Shown here piece by piece: positions 41,855 through 53,339 of a stretch of DNA of 64,000 nt. This DNA is from Protea cynaroides. Its lineage: Eukaryota > Streptophyta > Magnoliopsida > Proteales > Proteaceae. The notes under the pieces were generated by a model. The model had not been told where the DNA came from. It did not search any database and worked only from the letters and a program-made list of their open reading frames with translations. Within the stretch, counting starts at the first letter, position 1; every line of letters begins with the position of its first letter. The DNA lies in contig CM053270.1 in NCBI GenBank assembly GCA_028583415.1, positions 3,932,501-3,996,500 of the forward strand. The letters run 5' to 3'. A program made the position numbers and the translations under genes.

Positions 41855-43270
41855 TGAATACAAAGATTACTTTGTGCAAATCACCTCCATTAAATTAAAG
41901 GGGGCATCTAATTATTTGTTGTGGGCCCAAGCTGTTAAACACTCTAAAGGAAACTTCAATACCTGATTGATGACCCTCCGTCTATTGATTTGAAAGATTC
42001 TACTTCTGTTAAGAATTATGTTGATTGGATGCATGAGAACTCTACTCGGCAGACTTGGCTGTGGGAAAGTTTCCCTCCATTGTTTCTAATGAAATGTTTC
42101 ACCAAATTGCTGTAGGCATTTGGAATGACCTTAAGGAAAGTTATGCACAGGAGAAGAATATTTCTCGTGTTTATGATTTGTACTAATGAATGTTCAATTA
42201 CTCGTTGGGAGACAAAACCCTGAATGCATACTGCAGTGGCTTTAAGGGTCTTCTTGAAGAACTTCAGGCTGTTCAACCCCTCACTGCTGATCTAAATCAA
42301 CTCAAGGCCCAACAATTTGAATTTTATGTAGAAAAATTCTTAGCCGGTCTTCCTCCAGAGTATCAATCCTCTAAACTCAGTTGCTGTTTGGTGAAAAGGT
42401 GCCTACACTTGTGAAACATTTTTCTACCTGCAATGGTTGATGCTTTCAAGTAATCCCTCAGCTTCTCCTGATACTTCAGCTTTGTATGCTAGTCAAGGAC
42501 GAGGGTCCTCATATCGAGGTTGTGGCTCCAGTTGGAGACGTGGTTCCTATGGTCGTGGCATAGACAGATCCAGTACGGATAAACCTAATCGGCATTGTAT
42601 TCATTGTGGCAAAAACAATCATACTGTTCATAAATGTTGGGCCAAGAATGGTCGTCCAAAATGGGTTGAGGCATTAGTTAACTTTGGGTCCACATATGAT
42701 GGTTCTTTACCTGCACCTGCCACTACTCTTGCCCCAACTCCTATATTAGCTTCCAATGCTACCATTCCCACGGCGTAGTTTGATGCCTTACTACGTCGGG
42801 TTCAGCAGCTTGAGCAGCAGTCCTCTCCATCCACCTCTGCCACCCTGGCCCACACAGGTACCAATGCCCTACTCTCCACCACCACTACTCCATGGACTTT
42901 TGATTCTGGAGTTTCTTGTCACATGACTGGTAAGTCATATTTTTTCTTCCATTAAGGATGTCACTACTTTTATGCCTATTTTTTTTATTGATGGTTCCTC
43001 TACCCAAGCTACAGGTCAAGGCACGGTTTCCTTAATGCTTACCTTGATCTTGTCCTTTGTCCTCCATGTTCCAAAGTTACCCTTAATCTTATGTCTACTA
43101 GTCAGTTAACCAAATCATTACAATGCTCATTAAACTTTTTCCCTTCCTATTGTGTGTTTCAGGATCTCAGGACCAGGGCGACGGTGAGGGCCTTAAGCAA
43201 TCAGGACTTTACTACTTGGAGCATCATGGACCATCTTCGGCTACTACCTCTGCCACCTTTGCTATTTCTA
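41855..43270 (+). pseudogene. Gag and protease region of copia element E
   Basis: From about 41860 the text reads YFVQITSIKLKGASNYLLWAQAVK, then, with a frame change, the gag core (42190-42410: NYSLGDKTLNAYCSGFKGLLEELQAV.P, FLAGLPPEYQSSK). A zinc knuckle CIHCGKNNHTVHKC (42596-42637) is complete. The protease site reads WTFDSGVSCHMTG (about 42894-42932), with Val in place of the usual Ala/Ser. Further on STSQLTKSLQCSLNFFPSYCVFQDL fits the copia protease-integrase link. Several stops and shifts. Confidence 0.8.
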
Positions 43271-43339
43271 CACTAATTCTATGAAATCATCGACTTGGCC
43301 TCCTGTCCCTCTCCAAGTTGAAGACCCTCATTCTTAGTT

Positions 43340-44311
43340 GCAAGCAAGGTTTGAGGGTGCCTGTTTCGAGGCCAGTTTTGACCAGCCTCGAAACCGAGTT
43401 GACTCGAGTATCAGTTGAAACCTGCTGAAACCTGGTATATGCAATTATTATAATATATTGATTTTTACTCTTTTGGGTTGTTGTATAAACACATTATAGG
43501 TGAGATGCATGGGATAATAACTTATAAAAAGGTAAAGGGATTGGGTTGTTGTACAAATACAAGTGAGATGCATGGGATAATATCTTATAGAAGGATAAAG
43601 AAGGCAGAGGAAGAAGAAGATGAGCACTCCAGTAAAGATGGGGACTCTTGTGGTTCCGAAGTCGATTCCAAACCCTAACGACGAAGTTCTCTGCTCCAGA
43701 ATCCCGACCCCGGTGCCGCTATTTCCAACAATGCTAGGAAGAGGCCGCAGGTTCTCTTCTCCCCCTTGTCTTTAAACCCTAATTGTTTCTGCATTCAGTT
43801 TTTCTTATGCAAATATAGTAGAACAGTTGACTGGAGCTTCCACACTATTTAGTTTTGCAACTTAATCTTTGCTTTCTTCTTCTTCCTCTGCCTTCTTTTC
43901 TTGGTTTCTTCTTCTCAGTTTTCACTGTAATTTTTTTTTCCTTTTCTTTTCTTCTCCTTCTTCTTTGCCTTCCTCTCTTACACCGGAACTTTGCCGTCAT
44001 CTTCCTCTGTCTTCTTCTGCCTTTGCCGTCATCTTCCTCTACCTTGTTTTCTTCTACTTCGTTACTGTTTCTTTGTTTCTTTTTTCTCTTTTCTCTTTCA
44101 TTACTGGTTTCGACGAGACAGAAGACTTTTATAATGTGTTTTGGTTCATTTTTGAATTGAAACCATGGTTTCGGTTGAATCCTGGTCGAACCCAACTAGG
44201 GTTTGACCGAAACCATAAACTTTTTCAATTCGAGGTCCCATCTCGTATCGGTAAAGACTCGAAACCGAGATACATTCAGATATTTGGGGTCCTCGAACCA
44301 TGGCTCCAAGT
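43340..44311. repeat. Inverted-repeat insertion inside copia E, carrying an exon-like piece
   Basis: Ends resemble each other in reverse (left CAAGGTTTGAGG..TTTCGAGGCC; right ..GGGTCCTCGAACCATGG) and are full of TTTCGA/TCGAAA and GAAACC/GGTTTC pairs, like the complex at 55290-57165. The middle holds a T-rich stretch (43870-44150). It is not part of a copia reading frame. An 18-base match (ATTCAGATATTTGGGGTC) at 44274-44291 repeats the integrase coding text at 45292-45309. Confidence 0.55.
43619..43749 (+). pseudogene. Possible captured gene exon
   Basis: ATG at 43619 opens a frame with ordinary codon use (VKMGTLVVPKSIPNPNDEVL, then SRIPTPVPLFP..GRGRR) that ends at a possible 5' splice site CGCAG|GTTCTC (43750). 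It sits inside the inverted-repeat insertion. I do not recognise the protein. It could be a gene fragment carried by a transposon, or chance. Confidence 0.3.
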
Positions 44312-44316
44312 CTCTT

Positions 44317-45182
44317 TGATGCAGCCTAGGTTTACTCTAGAAGAAGGGGCCGAAAGAGGGGTTTAATTGGGCCTGGCAATTGACTAATCAAGCCACAAGT
44401 AGTACCACCAGACAGCTCTATCGATAGCACCTCTAGTTAGGATATTTTGTGATACTTTCCTAATTACTACTGGCTTTATTTCAGTGTTAGTTTCCTAATA
44501 TATAGGTTAGATAGTTAGTAGTCTTAATTACTTGGAGACTAAGTATTTACTTTCCTATTTTTCATATCTAGGAACTTTCCTATTTTATTGTTTTAGAGCC
44601 TTCCTAAATTATAAAGGAAGGTTGGTTTTACTAGATTTAGTTCTTTCCTATTTTGATTGTAAGATTTCAATATATAAATAAGAGTAGAAGTGACTGGCGG
44701 CACTTCTTAGAGTTTTTCCAGAAATTAAAGAGCAATTAATTTCTGGTTGAGCCTCACTAGGTTGTGATACTCCTCTTGTTCTCCTTTCTTCTTTGAGATT
44801 TGATTTTTGTTTTGAGTTACAAATCTTCTACAATTGCTGGCGACATGGTTTCCTGTAAATCCTTTGAGTTATCTTGCTAAATTGATAACGAAACTACAGC
44901 TTCAATCAAACTTGATCCAGATCTGGGCGCTAGCAGGTTCAGCAAACTTGCGGGCCCCATAACTTCTTCAACTCTCTTCTGATCTTCTTCAACTTTGGAG
45001 GGGTGTTCATAACCATTATAAAGGCCATTCAACCCAAGTTTCATCAATTTCTGACTGTTGGATTTCCAGATAAGATTTTTTTTCTATTACTTTTCTTTGC
45101 AGATTTTTGTGTTGGACTGAATAGGGATCCTGTAGCAAAGAGGATTTGTGAATTTGTGTTGCCCTAAACCCCTTTGCTACCA
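44317..45182 (+). mobile_element. Solo LTR of the F family in copia element E
   Basis: Starts TGATGCAG, ends GCTACCA, flanked by CTCTT at 44312-44316 and 45183-45187. Its middle (GTTAGTTTCCTAATAT.TAGG, TATTTACTTTCCTATTTT, TTTTAGAGCCTTCCTAAATTATAAAGGAA, TATAAATA, GACTGGCGGCA) matches the LTRs of element F (reverse of 60545-61375), strongly diverged at both ends. It is therefore an old LTR-LTR recombination product. Confidence 0.85.
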
Positions 45183-45187
45183 CTCTT

Positions 45188-47877
45188 ACCCACCTTCAGT
45201 GTGAGGCTTGCAAGTTAGGCAAATATCACCGGAGTGTCTTCCCTGCGTGTCTTACTCTTCGTAGCTCTTCTTCATTTAGTCTAGTACATTAATTCAGATA
45301 TTTGGGGTCTATGTCGGATACCCAACAGATGTGGTTCTTGTTATTTTGTTACATTTGTGGATGACTATTCCAGGGTGATCTGGCTTTACTTACTTAAAGA
45401 TAGATCTGAGTTTCTTTCTGTGTTTAAAGGTTTTTGCAACGAAATCAAAGTGTAGTTTAATAAATTCATTCGTATTTTTAGGTCTAATAATGCTCTTGAG
45501 TATACTCAAACCGCTGTCTTTGATTTTTGTTTTGAAAATGGAATGATTCATCATACTAGTTGCTCTTATACTCCACAAAATGGTGTTGCGGAACGTAAAA
45601 ATCGACACCTCTTGGAGGTTGCTCGATTTCTTCTGTTTCATATGCATGTTCCTAAGTATTTTTGATGTGATGCTCTTCTCATTGCTTGCTTCCTTATCAA
45701 TCGTATGCCTTACGTGGTTCTTCATGGGAAAGTTCCCCTTTTGGTACTTTCTCCCTCTGCCACTCTCTTTCCTGTCCACCCTTGTATGTTCAGATGTGTT
45801 TGCTTTGCTCAAATCATGCATCCTCACCGTGATAAATTGCCCCCTTGACCCTAAAATGTGTTTTTCTCGGTTATTCCCGTACTCAGAAGGGCTATAGGTG
45901 TTATGGCGCAACTACTCGTCTCCATTTTGTTAGTGCCGATGTTACCTTTTTTGAAAATGTCCCTTACTATCCTCCTTCTCCTACCATCACCCCTTGTCCC
46001 CACTGTTCCATTACTGCTGGTTCACCCCTTGGCTGACACATCCCCCTATACACCCACAAATCCGACCCCTTCCCCACCTCCATTGTAGGTTTATCAACAC
46101 AGACTGAGGCTTGTTGTTCCTACGGATGCTCTTTCCCCCATTAATATGGTTGCTCCTGGTAGTCTGGTACTGAGGTCTCTTCTGACCTTCCTGTTGCTCT
46201 TCATAAATGTACGTTTTCTTTTACACATAAGTCTCTTGTTACCTATCCTATTGACAAGTTTGTTACTACCTCCCATCTCCCTGTCTCTGTCCATAATCTT
46301 GTTATGTCCTTGTCTACCACATTTGTTCTTACCACCCATGTCCAAGCCTTGTCCCACTCAGGGTGGAAAGAGGCCATGGATTCAGAGATGGATGCTTTAC
46401 TCTCCCGCTGTACATGGACTCTGGTTGCTCTTTCGCCTGGGAAAATTGTTGTGCGCTGTCGATGGATTTACACTGTTAAATATAATTCTAATGGGACGGT
46501 TGGACGCTTAAAGGCTCGTTTGGTTGCTAAAGGGTTTACTCAGACTTATAGTGTTGACTATTTTGAGACTTTTTCCCCAGTTGCCCGTCTCAATTTGGTT
46601 TAGGTACTTTTTTTTTGTTTTTGGCTGTAAATTACGACTGACCTATTTATCAGTTGGATGTCAAGAATGCCTTTCTTTATAGTAATCTCCAAGAGGAAGT
46701 TTATATGGCGCAACCTTCGGGGTATGTTGCTCATGGGGGGATTTCCAATCACGTATGCATGCTACACAAGGCTATCTATGGCCTCAAACAGTCCCTCTGT
46801 GCCTGGTTTGAGAAGTTCAGCTCGGTTGTTACGCATTATGGTTTTTCTCAATGCTATTCTGATCATTCTATTTTTGTCCGACGACAGGACTCTAAAGTGA
46901 TTATCATAGCCCTTTATGTTGATGTTATCATTAACACGGGCGATGATGTGTCTGGTATTATTGAAATCAAATTTTATTTAAACAACCTCTTTCAAATGAA
47001 GGATTTGGGGCTTCTTCATTATTTCTTGGGTATTGAAGTGGTTCGTTCTAGTAAGGGAATTAGTTTATCACAGAGAAAATATGTACTTGATCTTCTAACT
47101 GAAGCTGGTCTTCTTGGTTCTAAACATGTTGACACTCTTATGGATCCTCATCTAAAACTTGAGACTTGTGATAGTCCTAACTATGCTGATGTTCATCAAT
47201 ACCAATGATTTGTTGGTAAGCTTATCTACCTCACAGTAACTCGGCTTAATATATCATTTGTTGTTGGGGTGATTAGTCATTCATGCAAGCCCCAAAGCAA
47301 ATTCACTAGGATGCAGCTTGTCATATATAGAGATATTTGAAAAAGTCTCCTGGCAAGGGTCTGATCTATTGATGTCACAAACATACTGATATAACCTGGT
47401 ATTCAGATGCTGATTGGGTTGGTGCTGATGGTGATAGGCGTTCCACCACTAGTTATTGTACAGTTGTTGGAGGAAACCTGATTACTTGGAGAAGCAAAAA
47501 AGTAGACTACTGTGTCCAAGTCTAGTACCAAAGCTAAGTATCAGGCTATGGCCCACACTACTGCTAAACTTATGTAGATGCGAAATCTCTTCTAGGAATT
47601 TGGTTTTCCAGTCAATCGCCCTATGATGATGTTTTGTGACAATCAAGTAGTCATTTATATTCCTAGCAATCTAGTGTTTCATGAGCGCACCATGCACATT
47701 GAAGTTGACTGCCATTTTGTTCATGATGCTGTAGAGAAAAAGTTGTTGGTTACTCCCTTTATATCTTCATCAGATCAATTGGCAGACTTCCCTACCAAGC
47801 CCTTATTTGGTCCAGGATTTAGGTTGAATTGTTCCAAGCTGGGCATGGGTGACTTATATGCTCTAGCTTGAGGGGGG
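45188..47877 (+). pseudogene. Integrase, RT and RNase H remains of copia element E
   Basis: Integrase: CEACKLGKYHRSVFP, SDIWGP, FVDDYSR-like text (45359), FENGM.HHTSC.YTPQNGVAERKNRHLLEVAR (45527-45626). RT: W..AM..EMDALL..TWTLV (46362-46430), LKARLVAKGFTQTYSVDYFETFSPVARL (46507-46597), DVKNAFLYSNLQEEVYM.QP (46654-46715), and YVDV at 46915-46926, where the catalytic second Asp is replaced. RNase H: DADWVG, RRSTTSYCT, SKSSTKAKYQAMA, and IEVDCHFVHDAV (47698-47733). Many stops. The region is dead. Confidence 0.85.
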
Positions 47878-48214
47878 TGTTAGTGCTAGCATTACCATGT
47901 GCCGCTATGTGCACATGGGTCCCACTGGTCCCACCTTGTTATTTATGGTTTATTTAGATTGGTTATTCTAGGTTGCCTTTATTGTTAGGACTTATTTCCT
48001 AAGTTGTCTAGGTTTACTTTCCTAATTAGCTTATGATTGTAATTAAGGTAGTTTCTTAAACTATTGTTTTTTCTCTTTGATTATAAATAAAGGAACCACA
48101 GGAGGAGGAGGATGCTAATCGGTTCTTCCTCTCCTTTTCTTCTTCTCCTTCTTCTTCCTTCTCTCATTCACGGTTTATTGTTCTGGTGCTTTTCTTGTAA
48201 ACTGCAACAATGTG

Positions 48215-49888
48215 TATTGTGTGGTGGATTATGTCCAATAGCTGGCTCCTATCTAATTAAATTCAACTAAATAATTACTAATCCAATTAAAATGTTATTA
48301 CCTTGCAGTAAAACACAACTAAATACATGAATTACCCTTCATGGCATGAGTTTTTACCCCTTTTGCCACTAACATTTGTGGACTGCCAAAAAAGTTAATG
48401 AATTTTTTAAATTAAGTCCATTACTATTCAACAGAATGAAAACTGTTTGTTCGGTGTCTTTTTTATTTTTTTTTGGTAGTTGTCTCGGTTTTGGTTTAGC
48501 TATCTTAGTTGACACCTCTTTGTACTTGTTTTGGTTTTGGTTTTGGTTTAGCTCTCTTAGTTAACAGCTCTTTGTACCTGTTTCAGTTTTGGTTTAGCTC
48601 TCTTAGTTGACAGCCCTTTAGGAATGGGATTGGACTATTACATTTTTCTTTCTATTTTTTTTATCAAAAAAGAAAAAAGAAAAAAGGAAAAAGAAACTAT
48701 TATGAACTAAGATAGTACTGCAGAAGCATTACAAGTCAAAATGAACACTGCATCAAGAAGGTTCAATCCGTAGGCCCCACAAGCCAAGAAAGTCACAAGA
48801 ACTTGCTTAAGCAATGGCATAAGTGTTAGGAATAATCACACATCGACTAACTTTGGGACCTTGGATAGCTTCATATACCAGTTGGATCTCAGCACCTAAC
48901 AACTTAAGCTTTTGTGTTGGACACTTTGACATCCATCCCTTCATCTTTCTTCTTATGTACATTGTGTTCCTATCAATGGAGATTATCATTTCTTACGAAA
49001 TGGGAACTTTATGGGTATTAATTTAGTTACACCCTATAAGACCACTCCCTCTTTTGTCCCTTTTGTAAAATTTTCAGTTGCTTATCCTGTCATTGAATGT
49101 TCTCAGACACCTGGAGTACTAAATCGATTGTTGTTAACAAAAAAACCAGTTTTTGGCTATTCATCCCGTTGGCTGTGGGCTGAACTGGTGAGTTAGCCTG
49201 GCCTATAAAGACATCCATTTTCCCCTTCCTTTCATCAAACTTTATTTGAAACTATTCACTTACACGGGTCCATAAGCTTTTTGGGTTGGACATTTCAACC
49301 TGGTATAAGAGCACCATGCCCATCATTAATGATATATTCGTGTAAGGTTAGGTCATCCAAAAGAGGGGCCACAGCTGCCACACGTGCCATTTGTCATTGT
49401 GTAATATCACCTAAAAGAAGAGCAACACGTGAGGGGGAGTTTTGGGAATAATCCCACATTGACTAACTCTAGGACTTTGGATGACTTCATATGCCAGTTG
49501 GGCCTCTCTATCTAATAGTATAGCTTGTGGCTTGGACAGCTTGACATCCTTCCCTTCATCTTTCCTCTTGTGTCCATTGTGTTCATGTCAATGGAGATTA
49601 TAGTTTATTACGGAATGAGAACTTTATGGTATTAATTTAGTTACACTCTGATAGGTACTTACATTTAATGCATCTTTCAGACACATGGAATATTAAATGG
49701 ATTGTTCGTACATAGGTCTTTTGTCTATTGTACTGTTTACATTATTTTAAACTCATGATCTACCTTATACCCCATGGCTATTGGCTTGTGGATTACTAGT
49801 ATCTGGTAGTTAAATATTGCAATCATTTTATTGCAGTGCAAAAAAAAAAAAAAAAAAAAAAATCCAATTATTGATGCAGTAATCTACA
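48215..49888. other. Non-coding stretch with a diverged direct repeat
   Basis: 48826-49040 and 49437-49655 match over about 215 bp (GGAATAATC.CACAT.GACTAACT, GACATCC.TCCCTTCATCTTTC, ATTAATTTAGTTACAC). They may be remains of two LTRs or a tandem duplication. A second short repeat of TTTTGGTTTAGCT..CTTAGTTGACA occurs at 48490-48615 (three copies). A pure A-tract lies at 49838-49861. No supported gene. Confidence 0.5.
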
Positions 49889-49897
49889 TTAATATTA

Positions 49898-50397
49898 GAG
49901 TAAATTATAGGTACCTCCCCTGTAGTTTGCCCTTAAATCAAGTACACCCCAAACCTTTCAAACAATAACAAAGACACCCCCTTAAATCAAAATAAATTAC
50001 AAAAAAAAACCCATTCCGTTAATGAATTTCCATTAGCTGATGCCTAAAGGTAAAAGTTAAAATTTAATAGCTAAAATACTCAAATGGTTAAGTTAACGGA
50101 CCATTTTACGCCCTTAAATATTACCTAAAAAAACTGTTGTGTTAAGAAATCTTATCGTCAGTTAATATTTAAGGGGGTAAAATGGTCTGTTAACTTAACC
50201 ATTTGGGTATTTTAGGTATTGAAATTTTAACTTTTACCTTTGGTCGTCAGTTAATGGAAATTCACTAACGGAATGGGTTTTTTTTTTTTTTTTTGTAATT
50301 TATTTTGATTTAAGGGGGTGTCTTTGTAATTGTTTGAAATGTTTGGGGTGTACCTGATTTATGGGCAAACTACAGGGGAGGTACCTATTATGTACTC
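49898..50397. mobile_element. 500-bp fold-back MITE with 9-bp duplication (MULE-type)
   Basis: GAGTAAATTATAGGTACC at the left end pairs with GGTACCTATTATGTACTC at the right. Inverted complementarity continues for much of the element (CTCCCCTGTAGTTTGCCC with GGGCAAACTACAGGGGAG, and beyond). TSD TTAATATTA at 49889-49897 and 50398-50406; nine bases is the Mutator-like size. Non-coding; its transcript would fold into a long hairpin. Confidence 0.9.
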
Positions 50398-50797
50398 TTA
50401 ATATTAATATAGTTTTAATAGTTTAATTAGCTTCTTCCTTCCTCTTTTAGTTGGAATAGCTAGTGAGGCCCATCTCGGTATATATAGGTAAACTATATAT
50501 GGGGGCACAATAATAGAGTTTACAAGGGTAAAAACTTGCAGGTTTTTTTTTTATATATTATTTTTGCATATATAAATGAGAGGAAGATGACTGCCCTTCA
50601 ATTCTTTCCCCCATCCATTGTTTCCACTTCTCTTTATATTAGAAACCAAATATAGAATTTTCCAGATTCAGAAACTAGTAAGAATTGAAAATACTTTGGG
50701 CTTGGGCTTCTCTCTCGAATCCCACCTAGATATCTATTAGTTAAACACTTGGGTCTTCCCTTTATATCAATGAGATTGTCCGCTCACTATTGTATTC

Positions 50798-51290
50798 CCA
50801 TTTTGGATCATATCCGGAAGAAGCTTCAACTATGGAAGGTCAGATATCTATCTTATGCAGGCCAACTGGTCAAATCGGTTATGTAGAGTTCTCACATCTT
50901 TTGGACAGGGGCCTTCAGTCTTCCTCTTTCTATTAACCAAAAAATTGAATCTCTGATGAGTGCTTTTCTCTGGAAGGGACAGATTGCAACAAATTCTTGC
51001 ATACCATGAGCTGGGCTTCAATCTGTTTTCTCAAAGAAGAAAAGGGCTTTGGGCTGAGAAGACTGAAAGAAGTCAACGCAGCATGCATCCTCAAACTAAT
51101 TTGGAGAGTGGCATTTAAGAAGTAGAGCATATGGGTGGATTGGGTTGAAGCTACCTCTCTTAAGAAGGACTCCATTTGGTCGGTCACCTATTGGAACAAC
51201 ATATCATGGGCTTAGAGGAGGATCTTGGAGCTTAGACCCATATCCATGGATATCATCAAGACCAGAATCGATGACGGACATTCTATGCCA
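50798..51290 (+). pseudogene. LINE reverse transcriptase fragment inside element G
   Basis: The plus strand reads PILDHIRKKLQLWKVRYLSYAGQLVKSV, FWTGAFSLPLSINQKIESLMSAFLWKG, ALG.RRLKEVNAACILKLIWRVAF, WVDWVEATSLKKDSIW and RRILELRP, with several stops. This order is the C-terminal part of plant non-LTR RT proteins (after the catalytic palm, into the zf-RVT region). 5' truncation is typical for LINE insertions. The 3' end and poly-A are not clear. Confidence 0.75.
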
Positions 51291-52253
51291 GAAGGCCTTC
51301 AGGGAGTGGAAACCTTGTGGAGTGGGTGGTGACAGCTTCAGGGATTTCTTCTCCACCTCCTGAGACCTGGTCAGATGTTGATGTACTAAGGTCCCATGGT
51401 GCGATGTGGTATGGTTCCAGTGACACATACCCCATCATATTTATAACCTTACCTTGGACAGACTCAGATTCCAAAAATAGAAACTCTATAAAAGAACCAG
51501 GTGAACCAAACCATAGTGCAGAAAAATATTTTCCCACTCTTCTTTCTGTCTGTGGTCTGAATCACTTGCAACTTTCATTTTGTATGTTGATGATATGGTA
51601 AGTGATCAGAAATGATGAAGATGTCATGAGGAATCGGAAGGCTTATCTAGCATGGAAGTTTGAGATTAAAGTCCTGGGTATGTTAAAAATTGTCCTTAAG
51701 AATTGATGTATCAAGATCAATAAAGGGAATCTATATCTATCAAAGGACATATTTCTTAAATCTCCTAAGTGAAACATGGTTGTTGGTTTGTAAGCCCATG
51801 GAATTATTCATTGACCAAAATCATAAATTGGGTGAAGAAAGTAGATATCTTATCATTGATATAGGAAGAAAACAGAAACTTGTTGGGAAATTAATCTTTC
51901 CCTTACTCATCCGGATATTGCATATGTTGTTGGTGTGATCCGTCAGTTTATTCGTGCTTCTAGAAGTACAAATATGGAAGCAGTTTTTCTCCAGTATTTT
52001 ATGTCAAAACGTAGAGAAAGGATTACTATTCCGGAAAAACAATCATTTGAGGATAGAGATATATACTGATGCAATTGGGCTGGATCAGTTACAGTCATTA
52101 GATCGACATTAGGATATTGCACCTTTGTAGCAAAAATCTATTAACTCACTAACTTGGAGGAACAAGAAACCGTCTGTTGTTGCAAGATCAACCCCACTGA
52201 AGCAGAATTTAAAGCCATGGTTCAAAAAGTTGTGAACTTCTGTGGCTCAAGAA

Positions 52254-52363
52254 TTTTAATTTTATTTATTTATTTTTTTAATAGGTAGTTTCAAGGATAG
52301 TTGAGCTCATGACCTCTTAATTGTGAGGTGTTGGTCCTTGCCATCTGAGCTACCCCTTGGTGT
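52254..52363 (-). mobile_element. tRNA-derived SINE
   Basis: On the minus strand CCAAGGGGTAGCTCAGATGG gives an A-box-like start and GAGGTCATGAGCTCAACT a B-box-like region about 35 bases later; the element ends in a degenerate A-rich tail (plus-strand TTTTATTTATTTATTTTTTTA). Flanked by the 13-base duplication TGTGGCTCAAGAA (52241-52253) and TGTAGCTCAAGAA (52364-52376), one mismatch. Inserted in the RNase H remains of G. Transcribed by RNA polymerase III and moved by LINE RT in known cases. Confidence 0.75.
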
Positions 52364-52683
52364 TGTAGCTCAAGAAGTTGATCCAGGAGTTGGGTCTAGA
52401 GGTCGAAGGGCCTATGAGGTTGTATTGTGATAACCAAACTACTACAAGCATAAATCACAATCCAGTTGAGCATGACCACACTAAACACATTGAAGTCAAC
52501 AGTCATTTTATTAAGGGAAAACTCTAATCGGAATGCCTTTGCACACCATTTGTGAAAGAAGGAGAACAATTTTATGTCTTGACCTAAGGAATAATTTCTG
52601 CATGCTTTAATAATTATTAGACAGCTGGGAATGTGTGATATATATATATATATATATATCTAACACTCCAGCTTGAGGTTCAG

Positions 52684-52987
52684 TGTTGAAATAGTTAGTG
52701 AGGGCAATTTCGGTATAAATAGGTAAACTGTATATGGGGGGACAATGGCAGATTTTTTAAGGTTAAATTTTTAATTTAGTTATTTTTGCTAAGTCTATAA
52801 TATTTAAAGGAGAGGAAGTCGATCACTACCCTCCAACTCTTTTCTCCCTCCATGGTTTCCACATCTCTTGCTCTTCTCCTTCATCTCTCTTTTCTGATTC
52901 TACTCTCATCTCTCTAAACTCTGAAGATCCGAATAAGTTTTATTAATATTCTTGACTCAATAGTTTATATCAATATTGTCTGGAACA
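52684..52987 (+). repeat. 3' LTR of element G
   Basis: Begins TGTTGAAATAG and ends near TGTCTGGAACA. The first 190 bp match 50449-50640, after which the 5' copy is interrupted. A (TA)n run lies just upstream at 52638-52660. Confidence 0.65.
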
Positions 52988-53339
52988 GGAAGGAGCATTT
53001 GCTTTTGAAATTCCAATAGTCCAATCCTTTGCTTTGGGCCATTTCTGCCATTTTGTTGTTGTTTGATATTCTTCCCCCTCCCCCCTCTCCAAATAAAAGG
53101 CAACAGTTATTACTATCACCTTGTATTTCTTAATTTTACTTTCTTGGTTCCTCACATGTTACTGGTAAAGAACATAAACAGAGGAAGTGATAATGATTGA
53201 ATGAGACATTCAAGTAATATTCTTTTTTTTTTATTCGCCTCTTTTCCTTCTTCTGTTTAGCCATGCATATATTCTCAAATTTGGGTGTGATTCGTGGAAC
53301 CTCACATTTGTAACATCTTCACTTTGATGATTTCTAGGT

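Larger units (their letters stand above)
40551..48209 (+). mobile_element. Element E: decayed Ty1/copia LTR retrotransposon with later insertions
   Basis: LTRs 40551-40893 (343 bp) and 47878-48209 (332 bp), starting TGTTAGTGCTAG and ending GCAACA, flanked by ATGTG at 40546-40550 and 48210-48214. PBS TGGTATCAGAGC at 40894-40905; purine tract GCTTGAGGGGGG just before the 3' LTR. Coding order gag, PR, IN, RT, RH is copia. The element is 7.66 kb, longer than usual, because about 1.8 kb (about 43340-45182) is inserted in the integrase region. Confidence 0.95.
50449..52987 (+). mobile_element. Element G: truncated Ty1/copia relic
   Basis: The 5' LTR start (about 50449, GGAATAGCTAGTGAGGCC.ATCTCGGTATA) matches the 3' LTR at 52684 (TGTTGAAATAGTTAGTGAGG, AATAGGTAAACTGTATATGGGGG). 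Between them only RT end and RNase H remain: YVDDM (about 51585), RSIKGIYIYQRTYFLNLLSET.LL.CKPME.FIDQNHKLGE (51705-51835), GKLIF, DAIGLDQ..RSTLGYCTF (52065-52125), LYCDNQTT..NHNPVEHDHTKHIEVN (52420-52500). A purine-rich CAGCTTGAGG precedes the 3' LTR. Gag, PR and IN are lost. The outer boundaries are approximate. Confidence 0.75.

Noticed and set aside
43845..44195. Arg/Lys/Glu-rich 116-codon minus-strand frame
   Set aside because: Produced by a pyrimidine-rich tract; the opposite strand gives Phe/Leu/Ser-rich frames. No domain.
45390..45911. 173-codon minus-strand frame
   Set aside because: Antisense shadow of the copia integrase, whose plus-strand motifs are recognisable.
52254..52363. Possible tRNA gene (A-box and B-box-like text)
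   Set aside because: No cloverleaf can be formed, and a target duplication and A-rich tail show a SINE.
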